64,000 bases of DNA from NCBI GenBank assembly GCA_035690885.1, contig DASSKC010000114.1:1-64000 (forward strand), given 5' to 3'. The notes beneath the pieces are model-generated. The model was given only the letters and a program-made list of their open reading frames with translations. It made no database searches and was not told the origin of the DNA. Origin of the DNA: Oleiagrimonas sp035690885 (GTDB lineage: Bacteria; Pseudomonadota; Gammaproteobacteria; Xanthomonadales; Rhodanobacteraceae). Made by a program: the position numbers and the translations under genes. The number at the start of each line of letters is the position of its first letter. The first letter of the stretch is position 1. Positions 1 to 10,674 of the stretch are shown here, one piece after another.

Positions 1-1081
1 TCGCGCGACGCAGATACAGCCATGGAATGGCCAGGTACAGCGCGAAGTTGACGAGCAGAAATGGCTCGGTACTGGCAAACCATTCGGGGCGATAGCGCAA
101 CACGCCCCAAGCCGTCGCGACCGCAAACGTGGCGATGAACCCGAGCAGGTTGATGACGCGCCACGAACGCCGCCACGCCATCGCCAGCACCGCCAGATTC
201 AGCACCGTGTAGTAAGCGAACAACGTCACATGGCTGCCATGTCCGTCACTGGCCAGAATCGGCGCGGCAAAACCCGCCAGCAACGCCAGCACCGCCAGGG
301 CCAGCGCATCCTGGCGCAAGGCCAGCACGCCGGTCGCACCGACCAGTGCCACCAGCAACGCAAACGCCACGCCCGCCGGCAACAAGTCGTACAGCCGAAA
401 AGCCATGAACACGGCAATGATCAGCACACCGATGGCACCACCCTGAATCGACAGCGCAAACACGCGCCGACGGTCGCGCTGCGCCCAGCCAAACCCGAGT
501 GCGGCCAAAGCAACCAGTGCTACGGCCGCAATCCGCACACCCATCGGAATGGCGGTCAGCCATGCATCAGCCGTGTACTTCAAAAGCGCCGCGACGCCGG
601 CAAACAGCACGATCATGCCGACCTTGACCGGCACATTGCCCGTCGTCAGCCACCCCCATGCCTTGCGCCATAGTCGCGGCAGCAAGTCGAAATCGGCAGG
701 CGGCGGGGGTGGCGCAATGGCGTCCTCGGCGTCGGCGATCGGCTCCGGCGCAGGTGGCACCGACATGGCGGCATCGGGCAGCTCGTACATCGGGTGTAGC
801 GGTGCAGGGTCGATATCGGCAATGGTGCCGACGGGCCCGGAATCGGTCTGCGTATCGAAGCCGGGTGGCGACGCACTGTCCGCTGCGCCGAGATCATTGC
901 GCACCTCCGCCACGGACACCGGTTCGGCAAGACGCTCTTGCACGTGGCGCAATCCCGCTGCCAGCGCCGACACCCGAGCCCACAGCAAACCGAGCAAGCC
1001 GCCCGTCACGAAGGCAAACAGGCTTTGCTGCACAAGCATGCACAGGCATATGCCGACTACAACCCAAACGACGTACATCAT
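1..1081 (-). CDS. DUF2339 family multi-pass membrane protein (N-terminal part, cut by window edge)
   Basis: The minus strand is open from an ATG-ATG pair at 1081/1078 to the left edge, so about 360 N-terminal residues are visible and the C-terminus is missing. A first membrane segment (VVWVVVGICLCML) is followed by a soluble, Pro/Ala/Asp-rich stretch. From about residue 140 there is a run of closely packed hydrophobic helices beginning GNVPVKVGMIVLFAGVAALL. That phrase (GN-x-V-K-x-G-x-x-V-L-F-x-G-V-A-x-L-L-K) is typical of DUF2339 predicted membrane proteins, which are long multi-helix proteins of unknown function. A GGGAG sequence lies about 10 nt upstream of the start. The gene diverges from the TonB receptor on its right. 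The family call rests on the motif and topology; no biochemical role can be given. Confidence 0.75.
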   Translation of the reverse strand, partial: MMYVVWVVVGICLCMLVQQSLFAFVTGGLLGLLWARVSALAAGLRHVQERLAEPVSVAEVRNDLGAADSASPPGFDTQTDSGPVGTIADIDPAPLHPMYELPDAAMSVPPAPEPIADAEDAIAPPPPPADFDLLPRLWRKAWGWLTTGNVPVKVGMIVLFAGVAALLKYTADAWLTAIPMGVRIAAVALVALAALGFGWAQRDRRRVFALSIQGGAIGVLIIAVFMAFRLYDLLPAGVAFALLVALVGATGVLALRQDALALAVLALLAGFAAPILASDGHGSHVTLFAYYTVLNLAVLAMAWRRSWRVINLLGFIATFAVATAWGVLRYRPEWFASTEPFLLVNFALYLAIPWLYLRRA

Positions 1082-1303
1082 GGTCCATGGCTCCCTGGAT
1101 ATGCCCGAAACATCTTGATGCAACATGCGAGGTCATACTGCGACCCGCGTGACAGTGTGCCATGAGTCGCGGTCAGCCCTGCAGTACGCACGTTGCTTGC
1201 CCCACTCATCAACCCGCGTATGGACTAAGCCGTTCGGACCATGATTCGTTCTCGCCGTGGCGTATCCAATGCTTTTCGTACAGCCGTGACTTCCGGAGGG
1301 GAT

Positions 1304-3592
1304 ATGAGCATTCGCATGACTCCATTCAAATGGAGCCTGTTGGCCGCCGCCATCGCGCAAGCGCTGATCGTTGTTCCGGCCATGGCCGACCCGCCCGACG
1401 CGGACAATGCACGACGCACGACACCAGTGACAACACAAGACGATGCCGATTCGGCTTCCAGCCAGACCACATCGTCACAACCCCGGACGACGCTCGGAGC
1501 GGTCACGGTCACCGCCCAGCGACGCACACAGAAACTGCAGGACGTGCCGATTGCAACCAGCGTGATCAACAGCGTCGAGCTGGAGAACCGCGGCATCACC
1601 AGCGTCGCCGACCTGGGTTCCGTCGCACCCAACGTCACGGTCTCGCACGCACCCGGCGACGTGACCGCGGCGCAGATCGCCATCCGTGGCTCGGTGACGG
1701 TCAACCCGGCGCTGTATTGGGAGCCGGCGGTCGGCATGTACGTCGATGGCGTCTACATGGGCAAGGTCCAGGGCGCGGTGTTCGACCTGCTGGACCTCAA
1801 GCGCATCGAGGTGTTGCGCGGTCCGCAAGGCACGTTGTACGGGCGCAACACGCTCGCCGGCGCCGTCAATTTCGTGACCGCCAAACCGACCGGCGTGTTC
1901 ACCGGATCGGGTGTGATCAAGCTGGGCAACTACAACAGCCGCGTGGCCAAGTTCATGACCGACCTGCCCGCCATCGGCAAGCTCAAGGTCTCCGTTGGCG
2001 GCCTGATGAAACGTCATGATGGATGGATCGATGCCGCTCCGGGCAGTTCGGTATCGCAGATGAACAACGTGCACACCAACGCCGGGTACGTGCGCGCCCT
2101 GTACGAGGCCACCGACAATCTCAGCTTCGACTACCGCTTCGATACCACCCATGTCGACCAGATCTCGCGCGCCGGCCAGGTCCTGCGTTCAGACGTGTAC
2201 ACCATGTTCGGCATCCCCGGTATCGAACCCAAATCCGGACGCCAGACCACCGCCGGTGCCGACGCACCGATGTTCGAACGCATGAAGGCCAAGGGCCACG
2301 CGCTCACCGTCACCTGGAACGCCGGCAACGTCGGTACCTTCAAGTACATTCTTTCGCACCGCACCATGGACTGGGATGATGCGCTGGACCTGGACGGCAC
2401 GAAGGTCTCTTTTGCGGCCATCGAGCGCTTCAGCGACTATCAGCAAACGTCCAACGAACTGCAGTGGCTTGGCAGCAGCGGTCCCGCCAACTGGGTGCTT
2501 GGCCTGTACCGCTTCGACGATCACGGATTCACCGACAACCCGCAGACCTACTTTCTCGGTACCGCCAATTACGACGGCAACTACGGATTCGCAACCACAT
2601 CCAGGGCCATCTACGGCCAGCTGAGCTACAAGCTGACCGACCACCTGACCGTGAGTGCGGGCTTGCGACGCTCGATCGAGGAAAAGAAGGCCAAACGCTA
2701 TCTGGCCATTGTCGGTGGCCCTACGTTGATCCCGCGCAATACCCGGGCAAAGACCACGTTCGGGTCGACCACGCCGATGTTCAACGTGTCGTACCGGTTC
2801 AACCCAAGCGTGATGGCGTATGTCCGTTATGCGAAAGGCTTCAAGAGCGGCGGCTTCAATGGCGAGGCACAGACGGTCCACGACGCGACCACCCCGTTCA
2901 TGCCGGAAAAAATGGAATCGTACGAAGCCGGCATCAAATCCATGCTGTTCGGCAAGCGCCTGCGTCTGGATGCAACCGTGTTCTACAACCGCAACATCGA
3001 CATGCAGGAGTCGGTATTCACCGCCAAGGGCTCAGCCGCCAGCACCATTCTCAACGCGGGACGCGCGCGCACCTACGGTGTGGAAATCGATGCGGTCGCA
3101 TTGATCTCGCCGAACCTCAAGATCCGGTTCAATTACGGATACCTCGACAAAAAGTACAGCGAATTCATCGACCGTGGCGTCAACGTCGCAGACAATCGCG
3201 CCATGGTGTTCGCGCCGCACAATACCGGCAGCGTGGTCATCGATGCGACCTTTGCACGCACCTCGACAGGCGTGCTGCGGGGATTGCTCGATTACCGCTA
3301 CACCAGCGCGTACTACCAGTACCCGTACCAACTGCACCTCGTGAACCCGACTGCGCAACTTGCCAGATATTCACGCATCGAACCCTACGGGCAGCTCAAT
3401 GCCAAGTTGTCGTTGGCCGACATGCCATGGGGTCAGGGGATATACGGCCACGTCTCGCTGTGGGTCCGCAACGTTGCCGACAAGGAGCACGTGCAAAGCA
3501 GCATCGATTTCGGCCCCGGCTTTGGCAATTTGCTGGTGGGCTACTACAACGTGCCACGTACTTACGGAATCAGCGTCGGCGTGAAGTGGTGA
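1304..3592 (+). CDS. TonB-dependent outer-membrane receptor
   Basis: An outer-membrane beta-barrel that imports a ligand using energy from TonB-ExbB-ExbD. I chose the ATG at 1304 because GGAGGGG lies 3 nt upstream and a clean signal peptide (MSIRMTPFKWSLLAAAIAQA) follows. The longer in-frame start at 1241 would put 21 residues before it. The mature protein has a TonB-box-like segment (GAVTVTAQRR), a plug with QDVPIATSV and the usual RIEVLRGPQGTLYGRNTLAG motif, and a barrel of about 550 residues ending in an aromatic residue (GVKW). The protein is about 762 residues, a normal receptor length. It has no STN signalling domain. It is not closely similar to the two large receptors further right. 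The ligand is unknown; the QRR-type box and plug resemble the iron-complex/vitamin/nutrient receptor group common in Xanthomonadales. It stands alone, convergent with ubiA. Confidence 0.93.
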   Translation: MSIRMTPFKWSLLAAAIAQALIVVPAMADPPDADNARRTTPVTTQDDADSASSQTTSSQPRTTLGAVTVTAQRRTQKLQDVPIATSVINSVELENRGITSVADLGSVAPNVTVSHAPGDVTAAQIAIRGSVTVNPALYWEPAVGMYVDGVYMGKVQGAVFDLLDLKRIEVLRGPQGTLYGRNTLAGAVNFVTAKPTGVFTGSGVIKLGNYNSRVAKFMTDLPAIGKLKVSVGGLMKRHDGWIDAAPGSSVSQMNNVHTNAGYVRALYEATDNLSFDYRFDTTHVDQISRAGQVLRSDVYTMFGIPGIEPKSGRQTTAGADAPMFERMKAKGHALTVTWNAGNVGTFKYILSHRTMDWDDALDLDGTKVSFAAIERFSDYQQTSNELQWLGSSGPANWVLGLYRFDDHGFTDNPQTYFLGTANYDGNYGFATTSRAIYGQLSYKLTDHLTVSAGLRRSIEEKKAKRYLAIVGGPTLIPRNTRAKTTFGSTTPMFNVSYRFNPSVMAYVRYAKGFKSGGFNGEAQTVHDATTPFMPEKMESYEAGIKSMLFGKRLRLDATVFYNRNIDMQESVFTAKGSAASTILNAGRARTYGVEIDAVALISPNLKIRFNYGYLDKKYSEFIDRGVNVADNRAMVFAPHNTGSVVIDATFARTSTGVLRGLLDYRYTSAYYQYPYQLHLVNPTAQLARYSRIEPYGQLNAKLSLADMPWGQGIYGHVSLWVRNVADKEHVQSSIDFGPGFGNLLVGYYNVPRTYGISVGVKW

Positions 3593-3710
3593 TCACGAAG
3601 CGCCCCGGAACCGCGGCGCCGACAGTGGTATTCAAACCATTCGGTTGCCAACGCTTCATTGCCGACAAGCCGGGCGTTCATCGACAGTCACGACAAGCCG
3701 ACACAAGCAT

Positions 3711-3735
3711 GGGTCGTGATCAGACCCCACGACCC
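3711..3735. terminator. Hairpin between convergent receptor and ubiA genes
   Basis: GGGTCGTG at 3711-3718 pairs perfectly with CACGACCC at 3728-3735 across a 9-nt loop. It lies between the 3' ends of the TonB receptor and ubiA, where a bidirectional terminator would be expected. Neither side has a clear T-run, so termination strength is uncertain. Confidence 0.35.
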
Positions 3736-3740
3736 TGGTT

Positions 3741-4763
3741 TCACCCGATCGCCAGCGCCATCAGCAACCCCAGCCACAACGCGAATCCGACCCAGTTGTT
3801 GTTGCGAAACGCCTGCAGGCAGTGTGCGCGGCTGCGGTCGCGGATCAGCCAGAGCTGCCGGATGAACAGTCCGACGGCGACCGCCAGACCGATCCACCAC
3901 GGCCAGCCGAGTTCGGCGCGGTGGCCGATAAGGGCGAGGGTCAGGACCATGGTCGCCATGAGCACGCCGATGACGACACGATCCAGCTCACCGAACAGGA
4001 TCGCGGTGGATCTGGCGCCGACCTTGAGATCGTCTTCGCGGTCGACCATGGCGTACTCGGTGTCGTAAATGGTCGACCACAGCACGTTGCCGAGAAACAA
4101 CAGCCAGCCGAGCGGCGGTACCTCGCCGCTGACGGCGGCAAAGGCCATCGGGATCGACCAGCCGAAGGCCGCGCCGAGCACCACTTGCGGCAGGTGGGTG
4201 TAGCGCTTGGTGAAAGGGTAGATCGCGGCCAGGGCAGCGCCGGCAAACGAAAGCTTGATGGTCAGCGGGTTGGTCAGCAAGACCAGGCCGAAGGCGATCA
4301 GCAGCAGGACCACGAACACCATTACCGCTTCCCATGGCTTGACGCGTCCGGAGGCGATGGGACGGCCGGCGGTGCGCTGCACTTCCGGATCCAGTTTGCG
4401 GTCGGCAAAATCGTTGATCGCGCAACCGGCCGAACGCATCACGAACACGCCGGCGGTGAAGATGAGCAACAGCGGCCATGGCGGGAAATCGCCAGCCGCC
4501 AGCCACAGCGCCCACCAACAGGCCCACAGCAACAGCAACGCGCCGATGGGACGGTCCATGCGCGTGAGGACCAGGTAATCGTTGGCTTTGGCCTGGGCGC
4601 GAGGCGACAAGCCACGGGTCAGCCACGCGAGGACCTTTTCGGCGCGGGTGGAGGCGTCTTCGGGACGGCTGCGTTGCACTTTGGCACCGGCACGCGCGCT
4701 GTCCGGGATATGCGGCGCGGCGAGGTGGTCGTTGGCGCCGGGCCTTTTGCGAGTCGGTTTCAT
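3741..4763 (-). CDS. ubiA: 4-hydroxybenzoate polyprenyltransferase UbiA
   Basis: Inner-membrane prenyltransferase that joins the polyprenyl tail to 4-hydroxybenzoate in ubiquinone synthesis. The two Asp-rich metal/diphosphate motifs of the family are present: NDFADRKLD at about residues 117-125 and DTEYAMVDREDD at about 234-245. About eight hydrophobic segments surround them. The ATG at 4763 gives 340 residues. E. coli UbiA is about 290, so this one carries a hydrophilic N-terminal extension of about 60 residues. An in-frame ATG at 4784 would add seven more residues, but neither start has a good ribosome site. The gene lies downstream of ilvM in the same direction, but a 22-bp perfect inverted repeat separates them, so it is probably not part of the ilv operon. 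Confidence 0.95.
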   Translation of the reverse strand: MKPTRKRPGANDHLAAPHIPDSARAGAKVQRSRPEDASTRAEKVLAWLTRGLSPRAQAKANDYLVLTRMDRPIGALLLLWACWWALWLAAGDFPPWPLLLIFTAGVFVMRSAGCAINDFADRKLDPEVQRTAGRPIASGRVKPWEAVMVFVVLLLIAFGLVLLTNPLTIKLSFAGAALAAIYPFTKRYTHLPQVVLGAAFGWSIPMAFAAVSGEVPPLGWLLFLGNVLWSTIYDTEYAMVDREDDLKVGARSTAILFGELDRVVIGVLMATMVLTLALIGHRAELGWPWWIGLAVAVGLFIRQLWLIRDRSRAHCLQAFRNNNWVGFALWLGLLMALAIG

Positions 4764-4772
4764 GTGGCTATT

Positions 4773-4850
4773 GTAGGAGCGCACCGCGTGCGCGACAGCC
4801 TCGGTGCCTTATTGGACCATGAGGTTGTCGCGCACGCGGTGCGCTCCTGC
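4773..4850. repeat. REP-like doublet (inverted extragenic repeat, GTAGGAGCGC type)
   Basis: Positions 4775-4796 and 4827-4848 are perfect 22-bp reverse complements, starting AGGAGCGCACCGCG. Each arm also holds its own palindrome (GCGCAC-CGC-GTGCGC), and the left arm begins with GTAG at 4773. This layout, two REP palindromes head to head with a GTAG start, is the form of repetitive extragenic palindromes dispersed by RAYT transposases and is common in xanthomonads and pseudomonads. It fills the gap between ilvM and ubiA and may stabilise or end the ilv transcript. Confidence 0.8.
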
Positions 4851-4875
4851 GCACATTCACACTTGAACGCGGCGA

Positions 4876-5124
4876 TCAGGCGGCCGCGGCATCGGCGTGC
4901 ACGCACGCCTCGCTGACGTCGTGCAGACGCAGCAGTTGTCGGGTCAACAGTTCCGGTTCGCGTTCACCGCTGAGCACCAGGCGCACGTGGTACTGCTTGC
5001 CGCTGGCATCGCTGTCGATGCGGCACGAGAGCACGTGGAAGCCCCGGTGTTCGACGGTGCCGAAGACGCGTCGCAACGCGCCATCGGCGACCGCCAAGGA
5101 CAAACGCAGACTGACTTCTTTCAC
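4876..5124 (-). CDS. ilvM: Acetolactate synthase small (ACT-domain) subunit
   Basis: Regulatory subunit of acetolactate synthase, the first common step of valine, leucine and isoleucine synthesis. The start is the GTG at 5124, which overlaps the ilvG stop (GTGA), a tight translational coupling. The 82-residue product (VKEVSLRLSLAVADGALRRV...) is one ACT-like domain: a beta strand, then helix RRVFGTVEHRGFHV, then strands CRIDSD and YHVRLVLSG. The length matches the short IlvM type and not the 160-residue IlvH type. It is the last gene of the leu-ilv operon. Whether it confers valine feedback sensitivity cannot be read from the sequence. Confidence 0.85.
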   Translation of the reverse strand: MKEVSLRLSLAVADGALRRVFGTVEHRGFHVLSCRIDSDASGKQYHVRLVLSGEREPELLTRQLLRLHDVSEACVHADAAAA

Positions 5125-6824
5125 GCCGCATCCTCCATCATTTCGGCATTGGTTCCGCCCGGCGGCACCAGCGGCCACACATTGGCGCGCGGATCGATAC
5201 GCACATGGCACAGGACCGGGCCGTTGGTTTCCAGCAGGCGCTGGATGGCGCCGTCCACCTGGTCGCGCTTGTCGATGCTGAACGACTCGATACCGAAGGC
5301 CTTGGCGACCACGGCAAAGTCCGGGTTGTCGGACAGGTCGATTTCGCTGTAGCGACCGTCGTTGAACAATTGCTGCCACTGCCGGACCATGCCCAGGCAG
5401 CCGTTGTCCAGCAGCAGGATCTTGACCGGCAGGTTGTAGCGCTTCAGCGTCGCCAGCTCCTGGATGTTCATCATGATCGAACCGTCGCCGGACACGCACA
5501 CCACCGGCCGTTCCGGGCAGCCCAGCTGCGCGCCGATGGCGGCCGGCAGGCCGTAGCCCATGGTGCCCAGACCGGCGCTGGTCAGATGCGCGCGGCCGCG
5601 CTTGAAGTGCCAGTGCTGAGCCACCCACATCTGATGCTGACCGACGTCACACGCGACCACGGCCTCGGCACCGGCGGCGCGCGACAAGTCGTGCAACATG
5701 GCCGGAGCAAAGATCGCCTCACCCGGCGGCAGGTCGCGACGCTGGCCAAACGCCTCGCACAGACCGCGACAATGGGCCTGCCACGATCCCAGCGACAAGG
5801 GTTGCGTCAGCGCCCGCAAGTGACCGGCCAGATCGCCAGCCAGGGCCACGTCGGCATGCCGCAGCTTGCTGATTTCGGCAGGGTCGGCATCCAGGTGGAT
5901 GACGGATGCGCCGACGGCAAAGCCGTCCAGCCGGCCAGTGGCTCGATCATCGAAACGCGCACCGACCACGACCAGCAAGTCGGCATCGTGCACCGCGTAG
6001 TTGGCCGGCGGCAGGCCGTGCATGCCGAGCATGCCCAGATAGTTGTCCGCATCCGGATCGGCCGCACCCAGGCCCTTGAGGGTCGAGACCACGGGCATGC
6101 CGGTGGTCTCGGCAAAGTGGCGCAGCTCGCCTTCGGCATTGGCCAGCACCACGCCACCGCCGACGTACAGCACGGGCCGCGCGGCATTGGCCATCAGCTC
6201 GCGGGCGCGAGCGATGGTGTCGGCGTCGGCAACCACCGGCGACTCGGCCGGCGGTTGCCACGGGTTGGCCTGACTCATGGCCTTGGCCACATCCTTGGGC
6301 AAGTCGACCAGCACCGGGCCGGGCCGACCCTCCTGGGCCACGCGGATGGCTTCGCGGATCACGCGGTAGACATCGGCCGCGTCACGCACGATCCAGCTGT
6401 GCTTGACCACGGGCAGGCTCATGCCGAACACGTCCACTTCCTGGAACGCATCGGTGCCCATCAACGGCGTGGCGACCTGTCCGGTGATGGCCACCATGGG
6501 CACGGAGTCCATGGACGCGTTGGCGATGCCGGTAAGCATGTTGGTCGCGCCCGGGCCGGAGGTAGACAGGCACACGCCGACCCGGCCGCTGGCACGCGCA
6601 TAGCCGTCGGCGGCGAGGGCGGCGCCCTGCTCGTGACGGGTCAGCACGTGCTTGAGCGGGCTGTCCACCAGCGCGTCGTAAACCGGCATGATGGCGCCGC
6701 CGGGATACCCGAAAATGGTATCCACACCGGCGTCTTCCAGGGCTCGCAACAGCCATTGCGAACCGCTCAACGTATCAGTGGCCGGCGCCTCGGGCGCCTC
6801 CGCTTGCATGGTTTGGCCATCCAT
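5121..6824 (-). CDS. ilvG: Acetolactate synthase large subunit
   Basis: Thiamine-diphosphate enzyme that condenses two pyruvates, or pyruvate with 2-oxobutyrate, for branched-chain amino acid synthesis. N-terminal TPP domain: GYPGGAIMPVYDAL, with the catalytic glutamate in TRHEQGAA. The central FAD-binding domain is present. The C-terminal TPP/Mg motif is GDGSIMMNIQEL followed by LLLDN. About 567 residues, the normal size. The ATG at 6824 sits about 9 nt after a GGGG stretch. A GTG at 6830, directly after the ilvC stop, would add two residues. The paired small subunit is encoded by the overlapping ilvM, so together they form the holoenzyme. Symbol chosen by pairing with an IlvM-type subunit; it could equally be labelled ilvB-like. 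Confidence 0.95.
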   Translation of the reverse strand: MDGQTMQAEAPEAPATDTLSGSQWLLRALEDAGVDTIFGYPGGAIMPVYDALVDSPLKHVLTRHEQGAALAADGYARASGRVGVCLSTSGPGATNMLTGIANASMDSVPMVAITGQVATPLMGTDAFQEVDVFGMSLPVVKHSWIVRDAADVYRVIREAIRVAQEGRPGPVLVDLPKDVAKAMSQANPWQPPAESPVVADADTIARARELMANAARPVLYVGGGVVLANAEGELRHFAETTGMPVVSTLKGLGAADPDADNYLGMLGMHGLPPANYAVHDADLLVVVGARFDDRATGRLDGFAVGASVIHLDADPAEISKLRHADVALAGDLAGHLRALTQPLSLGSWQAHCRGLCEAFGQRRDLPPGEAIFAPAMLHDLSRAAGAEAVVACDVGQHQMWVAQHWHFKRGRAHLTSAGLGTMGYGLPAAIGAQLGCPERPVVCVSGDGSIMMNIQELATLKRYNLPVKILLLDNGCLGMVRQWQQLFNDGRYSEIDLSDNPDFAVVAKAFGIESFSIDKRDQVDGAIQRLLETNGPVLCHVRIDPRANVWPLVPPGGTNAEMMEDAA

Positions 6825-6830
6825 TTTCAC

Positions 6831-7859
6831 TTACCCCGCTTTCTTTATATTCGCGGTCGCCGGACCGCTGTCTTCACTGGCGTCCTGGCTGGCCTGCAGC
6901 CAAGTCATGCGCGCGCGCAACTTGGCGCCCACCTGCTCGATCGGATGATCCAGATCGGCCTGCTTGAGACGGTTGTACTCGGGCAGGCCGGCGTCGTACT
7001 CGGCCGTCCATTCGCGCGCGAAGGTGCCGTCCTGGATTTCGGTCAGGACCTGCTTCATGCGTTCCTTGACGCCGGCGTCGATGACGCGCGGGCCACGCGT
7101 GTAGTCACCGTACTGCGCGGTTTCGGACACAAACTCGATCATCTTGGCCAGGCCGCCTTCGTAGAACAGGTCGACGATCAGCTTGAGCTCGTGGAACACC
7201 TCGTAGTAGGCGATCTCGGGCTGGTAACCGGCCTCGACCAGAGTCTCGAAACCGGCCTGCACCAAGGAGCTGGCGCCGCCGCACAACACCGCCTGCTCGC
7301 CGAACAGATCGGTCTCGGTTTCTTCCTTGAAGGTGGTGTCGATCAGCATCGCGCGGGTGCCGCCGATGCCGTCGGCGTAGGCCACGGCCTTGTCGCGGGC
7401 CTGACCGGTGGCGTCCTGATACACGGCCACCAGGCAGGGCACGCCGCGGCCGCGCTCGTATTCGGTCCGCACCAGGCGGCCCGGACCCTTGGGCGCGATC
7501 AGGTTGACGTCGATGTCCTTGCGCGGCTCGATGGTGCCGAAGTGCACGTTGAAGCCGTGCGCAAACAGCAATGCGGCACCGGCCTTGATGTTCGGCTCGA
7601 TCGCGTCGCGGTAGATCTTGGGCTGGGTCATGTCCGGAGTCAGCACCGCGACCAGGTCGGCACCCTTGACGGCTTCGGCCGGCGTGGCGACGCTCAGGCC
7701 GTCTTCCGTGGCGCGCTTCCAGGACGGGCCGTTCGGACGCAGGCCGACCACGACGTCGAGGCCGGAGTCGCGCAGGTTCAGGGCGTGGGCGCGGCCCTGG
7801 CTGCCATAACCAAGTACGGCGATGCGGGCGTTTTTCAAGCTGTCGTTGCTGTTGCTCAT
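6831..7859 (-). CDS. ilvC: Ketol-acid reductoisomerase
   Basis: Converts acetolactate or acetohydroxybutyrate to the dihydroxy acid using NAD(P)H and Mg2+. The Rossmann motif GYGSQGRAHALNLRDSG is at about residues 17-33. The catalytic knotted domain carries DLFGEQAVLCGG, followed by EIAYYEVFHELKLIVDL. The ATG at 7859 is preceded by GGAG with a 6-nt spacer, so I prefer it to the ATG at 7871. The product has 342 residues, the short class I form. It sits 16 bp after ilvD and ends directly against ilvG. The final region (ASEDSGPATANIKKAG) is a short polar tail. Confidence 0.97.
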   Translation of the reverse strand: MSNSNDSLKNARIAVLGYGSQGRAHALNLRDSGLDVVVGLRPNGPSWKRATEDGLSVATPAEAVKGADLVAVLTPDMTQPKIYRDAIEPNIKAGAALLFAHGFNVHFGTIEPRKDIDVNLIAPKGPGRLVRTEYERGRGVPCLVAVYQDATGQARDKAVAYADGIGGTRAMLIDTTFKEETETDLFGEQAVLCGGASSLVQAGFETLVEAGYQPEIAYYEVFHELKLIVDLFYEGGLAKMIEFVSETAQYGDYTRGPRVIDAGVKERMKQVLTEIQDGTFAREWTAEYDAGLPEYNRLKQADLDHPIEQVGAKLRARMTWLQASQDASEDSGPATANIKKAG

Positions 7860-7875
7860 GGAGTTCTCCAATGGG

Positions 7876-9534
<1,659 letters not shown>

Positions 9535-9561
9535 GGCGCTCTCCCGGTAGTGCGTGCATGG

Positions 9562-10635
9562 TCATGCCACCTCCCGCGCCGGCGCGGCGACGTTCAGCGC
9601 GGCAACAACGGCCGCGGTGACGGCCTCGGTATCGGCATCGCCACCAAGATCACGCGGCAGCGGGCCGTGCTCGGCAACGTGCGCGACGGCTTTTTCAACC
9701 GCATCGGCCGCTTCGGGCAAGTCCAGCGAATGACGCAGCAGCAACGCGACGCTGGCGATCGTGCCCAGCGGATTGGCGATGCCCTGGCCGGCGATGTCCG
9801 GGGCCGAACCATGGATCGGTTCGTACAAGCCGCGCGTGCCCTTGCCCAGCGACGCCGACGGCATCAGACCCAGCGAACCGGTCAGTGCGGCGGCTTCGTC
9901 GGTGAGGATGTCGCCGAACAGGTTCTCGGTGACGATGACGTCGTAGTAGCCCGGCTGCGTCAGCAACTGCATGGCCATGGAGTCGACCAGCTGGTGCTCC
10001 AGGGTCACGTCCGGGTATTCGGCTGCCACGCGCTCGGCAGTACTGCGCCACAGGCGCGAGGTTTCCAGCACGTTGGCCTTGTCCACGGAAGTGACGCGTC
10101 CGTTGCGCGTGCGTGCCAGTTCAAAGGCGCGGCGCACGACGCGCTCGACTTCGGCCACGGAGTAACGACATTCGTCGGTGGCGTCGACTTCGCTGCGCGT
10201 CTTGGCGCCGAAATAGGTGCCGCCGGTCAGCTCGCGCACGACGATGAAGTCGACACCATCGAGCTTCTCGTTCTTCAGCGGCGAACGGTCGGCCAAGGCC
10301 GGCTGCACGCGCACCGGGCGCAGGTTGGCAAACACGCCCAGTGCCGAGCGCAGCGCCAACAAGCCCTGCTCGGGGCGCACCGGCGCATTCGGATCGGACC
10401 ACTTCGGGCCACCCACGGCACCCAGCAGGATCGCATCGGCCGACAGGCAGGCCTCGCAGGTCGCATCCGGCAATGGCTCGCCGGTGGCGTCGATGGCACA
10501 GCCGCCGATCAGGTGCTCGGTGCGGGTGAACTCGTGACCGCCGTGCTCGGCGACGGCATCCAGCACACGGCAGGCGGCAGCGGTGACTTCGGGGCCGACG
10601 CCGTCGCCGGGCAGGATGACTAGATTGGCTTTCAT
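9562..10635 (-). CDS. leuB: 3-isopropylmalate dehydrogenase
   Basis: NAD-dependent oxidative decarboxylation of 3-isopropylmalate in leucine synthesis. Family motifs: LPGDGVGPEV at the N-terminus, the substrate loop RELTGGTYFG, the lysine in SVDKANVLETSRLWR, and metal-binding aspartates in FGDILTDEAAALTGSLG. The chosen ATG at 10635 gives 357 residues, the usual length; the ATG-like start at 10653 adds six residues with no advantage. It is 39 bp downstream of leuD and 27 bp upstream of ilvD. Confidence 0.97.
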   Translation of the reverse strand: MKANLVILPGDGVGPEVTAAACRVLDAVAEHGGHEFTRTEHLIGGCAIDATGEPLPDATCEACLSADAILLGAVGGPKWSDPNAPVRPEQGLLALRSALGVFANLRPVRVQPALADRSPLKNEKLDGVDFIVVRELTGGTYFGAKTRSEVDATDECRYSVAEVERVVRRAFELARTRNGRVTSVDKANVLETSRLWRSTAERVAAEYPDVTLEHQLVDSMAMQLLTQPGYYDVIVTENLFGDILTDEAAALTGSLGLMPSASLGKGTRGLYEPIHGSAPDIAGQGIANPLGTIASVALLLRHSLDLPEAADAVEKAVAHVAEHGPLPRDLGGDADTEAVTAAVVAALNVAAPAREVA

Positions 10636-10674
10636 GATGGTCCTTGATGACATGTTGTGGGGGAATCGCGCCTG

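Noticed and set aside
2464..4068. 534-residue plus-strand frame over the TonB receptor end and ubiA
   Set aside because: Out of frame with the receptor, crosses its stop and continues antisense to ubiA; no coding features.
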